Part shown: positions 1-6,183 of the stretch, in pieces | Layout: every line of letters starts with the position of its first letter | Position numbering within the stretch: the first letter of the stretch is position 1 | DNA from: an uncultured Blautia sp. | GTDB taxonomy: Bacteria > Bacillota > Clostridia > Lachnospirales > Lachnospiraceae | DNA length: 15,043 nt | Direction: 5' to 3' | NCBI GenBank assembly: GCA_900765525.1 | Contig: CAAFRY010000329.1 | Location: 1-15,043, forward strand | Translations under genes and position numbers: made by a program | Notes under the pieces: model-generated | Database searches by the model: none | Seen by the model: the letters and a program-made list of their open reading frames with translations, nothing else | Told to the model about the DNA's origin: nothing

Positions 1-85
1 CAGCACCACCCCCATTCTATGTAAGAATAGAGGTCAGCCACCCTGCAACACGGTTATTCCCTGTCCACATTCTACCATGTTACCG

Positions 86-351
86 TTACCTCTTCAATCT
101 CAAATCTGTAACCTCTTGCAGTTTTACCAGATTATTCAGCACCTTTAAAGCCTTTCGCCTATATCCTTGAAAATCTTTTCTTTGCATAGGAGTTTCTTTT
201 GCGATTCTTCCAACACCTGGCTAAATGCCGCATATTCCTCTGTTGGCATTTTCTCTTTCTTAAATGCCTAGGCTTGTTTTTTTAATTCAGATATTTTTCC
301 GTATTCTTACGGTTATTCTAATTCACTTTTGATTTTAACTGTTTCACTCAT
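86..351 (-). pseudogene. degenerate small ORF of unknown family
   Basis: Reading from an ATG at 351, the frame gives MSETVKIKSELE, then two stops close together (codons 13 and 15) and another at codon 28. It then reads on as plausible charged helical protein (for example KEKMPTEEYAAFSQVLEE) to a stop at 145-147. Shifting frame near 155 gives a further helical stretch (ALKVLNNLVKLQEVTDLRL) ending in a stop at 86-88. The ATG overlaps the stop of the upstream surface-protein gene, as in a coupled operon. The protein-like, Lys/Glu-rich character across several nonsense codons suggests a decayed gene of about 85 residues. I do not recognise the family; small helical proteins like this are common in conjugative elements, but that is only an impression. 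It could also be a chance open stretch. Confidence 0.4.
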
Positions 352-905
352 GTTGTTTCCGCCTTTTAACTGTTTTCATATACAAGATAACGCTTGCAGA
401 ACCAGACAGAAGAAATAGTGCAACAGTAAAAGATAAATTAGTTGTATCACCTGTCTTTACCCCTGTCCCGCTCCCTTTATCTGGTGATGTCGGCTTATCC
501 GTACCGCTTCCGGCCGAATCTTTTTTGAATGTTACCGTCAGTTGGTTATCATCACCATTGACGGCAGCAGCAGTAAATGCGTTGTCTGCCAGCAGAATGG
601 TTTCCAGTGCATCTTTCTGCCCATACTTGACCTTTTCCACCTGCCAGCCCTTATCCGGCTGTATGGTATAGGTCTGTTCCGCCAGTCTTGCGATTTCCAC
701 CTGTTTGTCTTTTGGGGTGTAGGTCTTTCCACCTATAAGAACAGAACCATGCTCCCCAATATCCAGCAGGACAGTGTGTGTATCCGGTACTCTGGTCGCT
801 ATGTTCGTTATGCCCTTGCTCTGCGGCCTGTGCAGGGACAGGCAACAGCAAGGCAGAGCAGAGGAGCAACGCCCCGACACCAGCCAGAAATTTTCTCAGC
901 TTCAA
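344..905 (-). pseudogene. sortase-anchored surface protein, frameshifted
   Basis: The gene begins at a TTG (903-905) preceded by AAGGAGG at 8 nt spacing and encodes a classic signal peptide (MKLRKFLAGVGALLLCSALL, then PVPAQAA). After about 30 codons the frame must change near 812-830 to recover the rest: a beta-rich segment (VLLDIGEHGSVLIGGKTYTP), a Lys/Asp/Gly/Ser-rich linker, and a C-terminal sorting signal VKTGDTTN followed by a hydrophobic segment and the tail KTVKRRKQHE. The two halves join naturally only across frames, so this is a one-base indel in the DNA or an assembly error; it lies next to a GGG run. The repaired product would be about 185 residues, anchored to the wall by a sortase. 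Upstream lies another secreted protein, 39 bp away, probably in the same transcript. The role is unknown, perhaps a small adhesin or remnant of a larger one. Confidence 0.7.
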
Positions 906-913
906 ATCAGATA

Positions 914-920
914 CCTCCTT
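914..920 (-). promoter_or_regulatory. ribosome binding site supporting a TTG start
   Basis: AAGGAGG on the minus strand sits 8 nt upstream of the TTG at 903-905. No ATG lies at a good distance, so this site fixes the start of the sortase-anchored gene, and the signal peptide begins directly at it. Confidence 0.7.
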
Positions 921-944
921 TTGTCCTGTATTTTCTGTCCTGCT

Positions 945-1451
945 TTATTCTGCGTCCCCACTCATATCAATATTATCCGTCAGGATTGCATTTGTATCTT
1001 GCGGATATGTACCATTATTGATTTTCGTGGCAAAATCTATCAAAGCGTCGGCATTGCCGATACTTATTGTACTTGCCCTTGCTGATGAAAGAGCATTGAC
1101 TGTTGCCGTCTGTTCCTGCGGTTCTGCTTCTCCATTTGTCTGCTCCGTGGCTTCCAGCTGTGTTTCCTGCTCTGTTTCCGCAGGTTCACTTGTGGGTTCT
1201 TCCTTGTCAGCTTCCCTTTCTGTCTGCTCTTGTGTCACGGGTTCTGATTCGCCTGTTTCTGGTGCTGGCGCAGTGTCCGGCTCGGCTTTTTCTTCCAAGG
1301 GTACAGCCGTTTCATCTACTTCCAGAAGTCCAGCCATATCTGTCTGTCCGTCAAATTCTGCTTCTTTGGCCTGGACAGGGCAGACCATGCAGGACAGCCC
1401 AAATATTGCTGCCACTGCGCAGGCGGTCAGATTTTTGTGTTTCTTTCGCAC
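945..1451 (-). CDS. truncated secreted acidic repeat-region protein
   Basis: The start is GTG at 1449-1451 with AGGAG 8 nt upstream. Residues 1-28 are a signal peptide (ACAVAAIFGLSCMVCPVQAK). Residues 29-120 are an acidic, Glu/Thr/Pro/Gln-rich disordered stretch, as in linkers of large Gram-positive surface proteins. Residues about 125-165 (ISIGNADALIDFATKINNG, then AILTDNIDM) match the opening of the repeated beta-helical or GLUG-like modules that normally run for hundreds of residues. The protein ends after 168 residues at SGDAE, just where the first module should continue. I infer that it is the N-terminal remnant of a large surface protein after an internal deletion; it may still be secreted but lacks a wall anchor. 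The frameshifted sortase-anchored gene follows 39 bp downstream. Confidence 0.6.
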   Translation of the reverse strand: MRKKHKNLTACAVAAIFGLSCMVCPVQAKEAEFDGQTDMAGLLEVDETAVPLEEKAEPDTAPAPETGESEPVTQEQTEREADKEEPTSEPAETEQETQLEATEQTNGEAEPQEQTATVNALSSARASTISIGNADALIDFATKINNGTYPQDTNAILTDNIDMSGDAE

Positions 1452-1481
1452 GTTTTTCTCTCCTCGTTTTTTTCAGTTCCT

Positions 1482-1504
1482 ATGGCTATCCGTCCCATAG
1501 CCAT
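1482..1504. repeat. 8-bp perfect inverted repeat in divergent region
   Basis: ATGGCTAT and ATAGCCAT flank a 7-nt loop. The repeat lies about 31 nt upstream of the GTG start at 1451, between that gene and the divergent LytTR remnant. It could be a hairpin in the 5' leader of the minus-strand gene or a protein operator. It has no adjoining T-run, so a terminator is unlikely. Confidence 0.5.
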
Positions 1505-1536
1505 GCCGTATGAGAAATAAAATACCGAAAAACACA

Positions 1537-1578
1537 AACAGCACGACTACTCCCGTTTTTGGGCGTAATCGTGCTGTT
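1537..1578. terminator. 10-bp inverted repeat, possible bidirectional terminator
   Basis: AACAGCACGA (1537-1546) pairs perfectly with TCGTGCTGTT (1569-1578). The 22-nt interior can extend the stem through TAC/GTA and CCC/GGG around a GTTTTT loop, with mismatches. Short T-runs follow on both sides (CTTTTTC on the plus strand, GTTTTTCGG on the minus strand), as in a bidirectional rho-independent terminator. It lies between divergent genes, so a terminator here is odd unless it marks a boundary left by an insertion or deletion; an attenuator in a leader is an alternative. Confidence 0.4.
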
Positions 1579-1656
1579 ACTCGCTTTTTCTGTATATTTT
1601 GTTGTTGTGGAAAAAAAGGGCAGACTTTATCTGTCTGTCTATATTCCCATATCCCT

Positions 1657-2241
1657 ATCGACAAAAAATCGGCAATCGTGTATGCGGAGGTCGTGACAGG
1701 GAAACTGAACAATAATGATTACCGTATCATCAACAGCTATACGTTTGTCTACCAGATGATACGGGGAGAAACAAAAATCATTTATGAACACACGTCCTAT
1801 GAATATTTCAGTGAGAAAGAACCACTGGAAAGCAAGACGCTTTCAATGGATATGTACACGTTTCAATTTGTGAAGCACCTGCTTTTAGAAAACACAAGGC
1901 AGGAACGGCTCTGTATCACAAACGGCAGTCAGACCTTGTATCTGGATATAAATACCCTTTTGTATATACAGGGGGACAGGCATAACACCTTACTTTATTG
2001 TATCGACAAACAGATTACCTGTTCCAAAACCTTGCAGGAATTGAAAGAGGAGCTTTCTGATGATTTCTACTAGATACACCGGAGCTATCTTATCAATACC
2101 AAGTATCTGACGTCCATTTGCTGTTATGAAGCAGAATTGATTTCCGGCATAAAAATCCCAATCCCTGCGGTCAGCTACGGAAAAGTAAAGAGGGAACTGG
2201 AAGAAAAACTGAAACGTCCGTTACGGAAGAAGAAAAAGTAA
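1657..2241 (+). pseudogene. LytTR-domain DNA-binding regulator, amber-interrupted
   Basis: The reading frame is open from before 1657 to a TAG at 2071-2073, then resumes in the same frame as IHRSYLINTKYLTSI through GIKIPIPAVSYGKVKREL to a TAA at 2239-2241. The C-terminal half, from about TRQERLCITNGSQTLYLDIN onward, follows the LytTR pattern: beta strands, the IQGDRHNTLLY segment, then FYxIHRSYLINxKY and the IPI...VK...L ending. The TAG falls where that family usually has an ordinary residue (FY-stop-IHRSYL), so a single substitution explains it. The N-terminal part (KLNNNDYRIINSYTFVYQMI) is not a response-regulator receiver that I recognise, and no good ribosome binding site marks a start; the 5' end may be lost or lie near 1510. 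LytTR proteins commonly control surface, bacteriocin or quorum-sensing genes. Confidence 0.65.
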
Positions 2242-2334
2242 ATGTACCCCGTTTATCGGTTCAAGGGCATTTCCTGCCGCATAGTAGGCAAGCTCTGTTT
2301 CCGTAGCGGTTGGGTACGGCCGGGCGGCTGGCTA
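2242..2334. other. short gap without gene
   Basis: These 93 bp lie between the stop of the broken LytTR gene and the convergent end of the MerR gene. They hold short imperfect palindromes (CCGTA at 2301-2305 with TACGG at 2315-2319) but no clean terminator for either gene. Confidence 0.5.
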
Positions 2335-3189
2335 TCAGCGGTTTTTGTGTCTATAAAAGGCTTCTATTGCCTGTGCAAAAAACACAGAAGCCCCTTCGCC
2401 ATATTTTTCGTCTATCATAGGTTTGATTTTTTCATTGCGGTAATATTTGGCCTGCGCCAGCATAAGCCCTTTTTCATTTTTTACCTGTGATAACTGTTTC
2501 ATAACAAAGCCAAGTTCTCCAACTATTTCTTTCACTTCAAAGGCAGCTACGTCACAGTCCTTCTTCGCAATCAGTTTTTGCAAAATCGCTTCTGTTCTCT
2601 TATTGTAACTTTCCGCAACTTCTTTACTGACAGGATGATTGACCACAGACATGTAATTCTCTTTCCCGCCATACCACTCAACAACCTTTGCATAGCTTCT
2701 CTGCATTTCTTCTGAGGAAACCGCTTTTATGTAATGCTTTTTCCAATCTTCCACACTTCCGAACTCTTTTACAGCAAGATTTCTTATGTTGGCAGGCATA
2801 TTGTCAAACATAGTTTGAAACATTTCTTCAATTTCTGTTTTACTGAAAATCGCAAAATCCATTTTACTCTCTCCTTTCAGAATGTCATCGATATTGGAAA
2901 TCAGACGTTCCATACGCTCTTTTTTTGTAACAAGCATTTTGCGCTGCATTTTGAGAATCTGATTTCTCTCAAGAATCGGATTGTCCATAATTGCTTTGAT
3001 TTGTTTCAGAGGAATATCAAATTCTCGGAAAAACAAAATCTGCTGTAATGTTTCCAATGCCTTATCGTCATAAAGCCGGTATCCCGCTTCACTTTTTTCT
3101 GTGGGCTTCAATAATCCGATTTCATCATAATAATGAAGGGTGCGCACGCTGATACCTGTTAAATCTGATATTTCCTTTACTGTCCTCAT
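2335..3189 (-). CDS. MerR family regulator with TipAS effector domain
   Basis: This 284-residue protein starts at ATG 3189 with AGGAGG 9 nt upstream. Residues 1-70 are a canonical MerR winged helix (MRTVKEISDLTGISVRTLHY, then YDEIGLLKPT and GYRLYDD). Residues about 72-105 form the dimerising coiled coil. Residues about 150-280 form a TipAS-like antibiotic- or ligand-binding helical domain (EEMQRSYAKVVEWYGGKENY, later EKIKPMIDEKYGEGASVFF). TipA/Mta-type proteins bind their own promoter and, when a ligand docks in TipAS, untwist DNA to activate transcription, often of drug-efflux or catabolic genes. The promoter just upstream has the expected architecture, so autoregulation is likely. It is co-directional with the long operon to its right but follows it; whether it regulates that operon cannot be judged because the operon promoter lies outside the window. 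Confidence 0.93.
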   Translation of the reverse strand: MRTVKEISDLTGISVRTLHYYDEIGLLKPTEKSEAGYRLYDDKALETLQQILFFREFDIPLKQIKAIMDNPILERNQILKMQRKMLVTKKERMERLISNIDDILKGESKMDFAIFSKTEIEEMFQTMFDNMPANIRNLAVKEFGSVEDWKKHYIKAVSSEEMQRSYAKVVEWYGGKENYMSVVNHPVSKEVAESYNKRTEAILQKLIAKKDCDVAAFEVKEIVGELGFVMKQLSQVKNEKGLMLAQAKYYRNEKIKPMIDEKYGEGASVFFAQAIEAFYRHKNR

Positions 3190-3198
3190 AGCTTTTGA

Positions 3199-3204
3199 CC
3201 TCCT
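3199..3204 (-). promoter_or_regulatory. ribosome binding site of the MerR gene
   Basis: AGGAGG on the minus strand, 9 nt before the ATG at 3187-3189. It confirms the start that gives a standard MerR N-terminus. Confidence 0.75.
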
Positions 3205-3219
3205 ATTCTTGCTATACTC

Positions 3220-3250
3220 ACTTTAGTCTATGACGCTCCGTGAGGGTCAA
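3220..3250 (-). promoter_or_regulatory. MerR-type promoter with operator in a 19-bp spacer
   Basis: On the minus strand, TTGACC (3245-3250) and TAAAGT (3220-3225) are separated by exactly 19 bp, the long spacer that MerR regulators need. The inverted repeat TGAC-n-CTC-nnn-GAG-n-GTCA (3231-3249) overlaps the -35 element and the spacer, with arms matching in seven of eight positions. The downstream gene is the MerR/TipAS regulator, 30 bp away. This is a sequence-based call built on known MerR promoter geometry; it predicts direct autoregulation. Confidence 0.75.
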
Positions 3251-3262
3251 TAGGGAATTGCA

Positions 3263-3332
3263 AATTTTCTTTGAGTATACCATATTATCTCCTGTGGCTC
3301 CCAGGTTGTTATACATTGGTCCAAAGAAAATT
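3263..3332. repeat. 11-bp inverted repeat with 48-bp interior
   Basis: AATTTTCTTTG (3263-3273) pairs perfectly with CAAAGAAAATT (3322-3332). The interior has further partial symmetry (ACCA/TGGT and CCTG/CAGG). It fills most of the space between the end of the operon and the MerR promoter. It is AT-rich and not followed by a T-run, so it is not a typical terminator. It could be a structured 3' UTR, a protein-binding site, or a small miniature element. Confidence 0.45.
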
Positions 3333-3353
3333 ACATTCGCCAACGCAGTTAGC
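3324..3353 (-). terminator. weak terminator candidate after the operon
   Basis: Just after the hydrolase stop, the minus strand reads GCTAACTGCGTTGGC, a 6-bp stem (one G-T pair) with a 3-nt loop, followed after a few bases by the T-rich TAATTTTCTTT. The stem is short and the T-tract is displaced, so this is a weak call; read-through into the MerR gene is possible. Confidence 0.3.
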
Positions 3354-3358
3354 TTCTG

Positions 3359-4297
3359 TTATTTCAAGCTTGTTTTAAAAAATTCCTCTATCTTATCAAA
3401 GGGAATTTTTTCCGTATCATCATAGAGGTCAATGTGTCTCGCTCCTTCTACGATATACAGTTCTTTGGGTTCTGCGGCAGCACCGTACGCTGTTTCGCTG
3501 AACATCCGGGAATGGGCAATATCACCGGTAATGAACAGGATTGGTCTCGGTGCAATCATTCCAATATGGTTCAGTGACTGAAAGTTCATCATAGCCATTT
3601 CACTGGTTACAGTGAATCCTCCGGATGCGTTTGGATGATGTCCCCGCTTCATTCCGTAAAATTCAAAAAATTCTGCCTCCGGACCGGCAAGCTCTGAGGG
3701 TACCTCTTCTGCCGGTTCTTCCGGGAAAGTCGGGACATACAGGGGCTTGCCATTATCTACATCCGCCCATCTCTGCTGTGCCAGCTTCTGGATTGCCTCC
3801 TTCCACTGGTCATAATCCATCATGTTCGCAAAGCCGCTGATGTCATACATTGCACTTGTGGCAACTGCTTTAATACGGGCATCTGTCTGTGCCGCACTTA
3901 AGGCAAAACCGCCGCTGCCGCAGATTCCTATGGCACCAATCTTTTCCCGGTCAACATAGCTCAGTGTCCCTAAGAAGTCTACTCCTGCACTGAAATTCTC
4001 AGCAAAAATATCCGGAGATGAAATATGTCTCGGCTCTCCTCCGCTCTCTCCCATGTAACACGGGTCAAAAGCCAGTACAACAAAGCCTCTCTGTGCCAGT
4101 TGGTTTGCATAGACACCTGGGCCCTGTTCTTTTACTCCTCCATAAGGAGGCCCCACTACCAGTGCCGGATACTTCTGGGTTTTATCCAAATCTCTTGCCG
4201 TATACAAATCTCCTGCAATCGTAATGCCGTAACGGTTCTGATACCGGACATGCTCTCTTGTTACATTCTCATTCAACATAAAAATATAATTACTCAT
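3359..4297 (-). CDS. alpha/beta hydrolase, dienelactone hydrolase/YcjY-like
   Basis: I chose the ATG at 4297 (312 residues; MSNYIFMLNENVTREHVRYQ) because GGAGG lies 8 nt upstream; an in-frame ATG at 4345 overlaps the previous stop and lacks a spaced site. The fold shows the oxyanion-region motif VVGPPYGGVKEQ (near 48-58), FDPCYMGESGG (near 78-87), the nucleophile elbow IGICGSGG (residues 123-130), an acid in FITGDIAHS (Asp259) and the catalytic His in EGARHIDLYDD (His288). The elbow geometry G-I-C-G-S puts Cys126 in the nucleophile place, as in dienelactone hydrolases; Ser128 is the alternative. There is no signal peptide, so it acts in the cytoplasm. It is the last gene of the operon, 44 bp after the cyclophilin-like lipoprotein. 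Substrate unknown; an ester, lactone or thioester is plausible. Confidence 0.9.
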   Translation of the reverse strand: MSNYIFMLNENVTREHVRYQNRYGITIAGDLYTARDLDKTQKYPALVVGPPYGGVKEQGPGVYANQLAQRGFVVLAFDPCYMGESGGEPRHISSPDIFAENFSAGVDFLGTLSYVDREKIGAIGICGSGGFALSAAQTDARIKAVATSAMYDISGFANMMDYDQWKEAIQKLAQQRWADVDNGKPLYVPTFPEEPAEEVPSELAGPEAEFFEFYGMKRGHHPNASGGFTVTSEMAMMNFQSLNHIGMIAPRPILFITGDIAHSRMFSETAYGAAAEPKELYIVEGARHIDLYDDTEKIPFDKIEEFFKTSLK

Positions 4298-4305
4298 TAA
4301 CCTTT

Positions 4306-4310
4306 CCTCC
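4306..4310 (-). promoter_or_regulatory. ribosome binding site deciding the hydrolase start
   Basis: GGAGG on the minus strand, 8 nt before the ATG at 4295-4297. It favours this start over the in-frame ATG 48 nt further upstream. Confidence 0.65.
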
Positions 4311-4341
4311 ATGGTCCTTTCATATTCTCTGTGAAACACTT

Positions 4342-4962
4342 TCATTCTCCAATGGAAAAGGCAGCTGTAACATCGCCATTTCCAAGAGCCTCTTCCCAGC
4401 CGGTCAAATCATCAATTCTGGCAAGCCTTGTATAACTCCATGAATTGGAACCGTAAAAAATAACAATCTGACTGCCGTTATACAAGACAATATCCCCGGC
4501 CTGGGTTGTCATCTGACTGTTGCTGGCCGGAAGGTTCCTTCCAAGGGAGCCTACCTTTTCAAAACCTGAGTAATCACTCATCTGTATGACTATCGGTTCT
4601 TCTCTCATCATTTCAGCAAAAGCATTGGCAGCCTCGTTATTTTCCAGTGTGGCTGTAAAGTTTTCTGTTCCAATCTGCACATTCACTTTCCTTTCCATTT
4701 CCCTATCCTCTTCTGAAACCTCTTCCTGCTGTCCGCCCGTGGATTCCCCTTGGGATACCCGTATGTCGGAAGTATCCTGCTTCGGGGCAGAGCCATTTTG
4801 TTCCTCTGCGCTGCTGCACGCTGCAAGTAATGTTATTCCTCCTATACAGGTGATAAGCAGTGCTGCTTTCTTTATTCCCGCAAACAGCAGACCCAGCGGA
4901 CATGCCTCCATGTTCCTTTGGCCGCTGCTGCCAGGGTCTTTAACTTTCCTAAGAATATCCAT
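4342..4962 (-). CDS. lipoprotein with cyclophilin-like domain
   Basis: This protein has about 206 residues from the ATG at 4962, which follows AAGGAGGGG; a GTG at 4983 overlapping the previous stop and an internal ATG at 4911 (preceded by AAAGGA) are alternatives. A hydrophobic segment ends in the lipobox LLAAC (Cys49 from the chosen start), after an unusually long N-region, which makes the internal start attractive. A Glu/Gln/Ser-rich linker precedes the C-terminal domain of about 110 residues (VNVQIGTENFTATLENNEAA, then AGDIVLYNGSQIVIFYGSNS and TRLARIDD). This matches the cyclophilin-like small beta-barrel family found in many Clostridia. It would be anchored on the outer face of the membrane. 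These proteins lack an assigned reaction; isomerase activity is not established. A second, divergent member lies earlier in the same operon. Confidence 0.82.
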   Translation of the reverse strand: MDILRKVKDPGSSGQRNMEACPLGLLFAGIKKAALLITCIGGITLLAACSSAEEQNGSAPKQDTSDIRVSQGESTGGQQEEVSEEDREMERKVNVQIGTENFTATLENNEAANAFAEMMREEPIVIQMSDYSGFEKVGSLGRNLPASNSQMTTQAGDIVLYNGSQIVIFYGSNSWSYTRLARIDDLTGWEEALGNGDVTAAFSIGE

Positions 4963-4973
4963 TGGATTATGCC

Positions 4974-4978
4974 CCTCC
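4974..4978 (-). promoter_or_regulatory. ribosome binding site for the lipoprotein at 4342-4962
   Basis: GGAGG within AAGGAGGGG on the minus strand, 11 nt before the ATG at 4960-4962. It abuts the stop of the upstream PLP enzyme gene, which suggests coupled translation, and argues against the GTG at 4983, which lies upstream of the site. Confidence 0.55.
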
Positions 4979-4979
4979 T

Positions 4980-6155
4980 TCACTTTGTCCTTTGATAAAC
5001 AAGATAATTTTTAACCCCTGCGTCCAGACGTTTTAACCCCTCCTCCAGACAGGCTCTGGGGCAGGCAAGATTCATTCTCAAGAATCCGCCTCCGTCTCTG
5101 TATTCCTCTCCGTCTGACAAAATAAGTCCTGTATGTATCCTGAGGAACCTGCACAGCTCAGAAGAATTTCCGGACAATGCTCTGCAGTCCAGCCAAAGCA
5201 GATAGGTGGCATCCGCTGACACGGTGCGGACTCCTTCTATATGATTTGCAATAAAATTTTCTGCGTATCTCCTGTTCTCAAAAAGATATTCCCGCAGTTC
5301 ATCCAGCCACTGTTCTCCCTTTTCAAAGGCCGCAACAGGTGCTATGGCTGCGAAGACATTGGGCTCTGCTACTTCATCTGTATTCAGTCCCCTGTTCACT
5401 TTGTGCCGCAGATTTTCATCAGGTATGATTACCGCCGCAGTCTGGAGCCCCGCCAGATTGAATGCTTTTGTAGGCGCTACACAGGTAATGCTGTTCTCTC
5501 TGCAATTTTCCGAAACAGAGGCAAAGGGAACATATTCCTTCCCCGGCGCAGTAATATCACAATGGATTTCGTCTGACAGTACCAGTACATGATTCTTCCG
5601 GCAAAGGTCTCCAATCCTTTCCAGCGTATTCCTGTCCCATATTTTTCCGATGGGATTATGGGGATTACACAGAATCAGCATGGATGTCTGGGGATTAGAC
5701 AGCTTCTTCTCCAAATCCTCAAAGTCGATTTCATAATTACCGTCTTTCAGGATAAGACGGTTTTCCAGCACATTCCGGCCATTATTTAAAATGGAATTAA
5801 AGAAAATATTGTATACTGGCGTCATCACTACAACATTCTCCGCCGGTGTGGTCATCTTTCTGACGATACTTGAAATGGCAGGAACTACCCCTGTACAAAA
5901 AAGCAGCCATTCTTTGCGGATTTCAAATCCATGCCTTTTCCGCCACCATGACCTGTATGCTTCATACCACTGGTTATTCAGCTCCGTATAGCCATAAATA
6001 CCATGGGACACACGCCGGTTCAGGCACTCAATAATCTCCGGTGCTGTCTGAAAATCCATATCGGCAACCCACATTGGAAGCTGGTCCTTTTCCACATTCC
6101 ATTTCATTGCCCCTGTATTCCTTCTGTCCGTTATTCTATCAAAATCATATTTCAT
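4980..6155 (-). CDS. MalY/PatB-type PLP-dependent C-S lyase/aminotransferase
   Basis: This 391-residue fold-type I PLP enzyme has the usual length of the MalY/PatB group. The N-terminal signature is clear: DRITDRRNTGAMKWN, then LPMWVADMDFQTAPEI and HGIYGYTE. Cofactor residues are visible: Asn164 in LCNPHNPIGK, Asp195 in LVLSDEIHCDI, and the Schiff-base Lys230 in CVAPTKAFNLAGLQ; FLRMNLACPR near the C-terminus carries the substrate-carboxylate Arg. Family members cleave cystathionine or cysteine S-conjugates to a thiol, pyruvate and ammonia, and some transaminate or modulate regulators. Start ATG 6155 has AGGAGGG upstream. It follows the LysE exporter by 28 bp, and a cyclophilin-like lipoprotein follows it by 17 bp. 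The neighbouring exporter hints at export of an amino acid or its product. Family call is firm; exact substrate is open. Confidence 0.93.
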   Translation of the reverse strand: MKYDFDRITDRRNTGAMKWNVEKDQLPMWVADMDFQTAPEIIECLNRRVSHGIYGYTELNNQWYEAYRSWWRKRHGFEIRKEWLLFCTGVVPAISSIVRKMTTPAENVVVMTPVYNIFFNSILNNGRNVLENRLILKDGNYEIDFEDLEKKLSNPQTSMLILCNPHNPIGKIWDRNTLERIGDLCRKNHVLVLSDEIHCDITAPGKEYVPFASVSENCRENSITCVAPTKAFNLAGLQTAAVIIPDENLRHKVNRGLNTDEVAEPNVFAAIAPVAAFEKGEQWLDELREYLFENRRYAENFIANHIEGVRTVSADATYLLWLDCRALSGNSSELCRFLRIHTGLILSDGEEYRDGGGFLRMNLACPRACLEEGLKRLDAGVKNYLVYQRTK

Positions 6156-6183
6156 CTTCCTGTTATCCCTCCTGCAGGCTATT

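Noticed and set aside
778-1500. Plus-strand ORF of 240 codons
   Set aside because: Antisense to the secreted-protein gene, whose Glu/Thr-rich coding makes the opposite strand Ser/Val-rich and open. No homology-like motifs.
1473-1712. Minus-strand ORF with a sortase-like tail (RPKTGVVVLFVFFGIL)
   Set aside because: It lies antisense to the LytTR-like frame and covers the inverted repeat at 1537-1578, with no ribosome binding site that I could find. The KTG followed by hydrophobic residues is probably chance, although a small remnant cannot be excluded.
4963-4983. GTG start at 4983 for the cyclophilin-like lipoprotein
   Set aside because: It overlaps the previous stop and would place the strong AAGGAGGGG inside the coding region; the ATG at 4962 is better placed.
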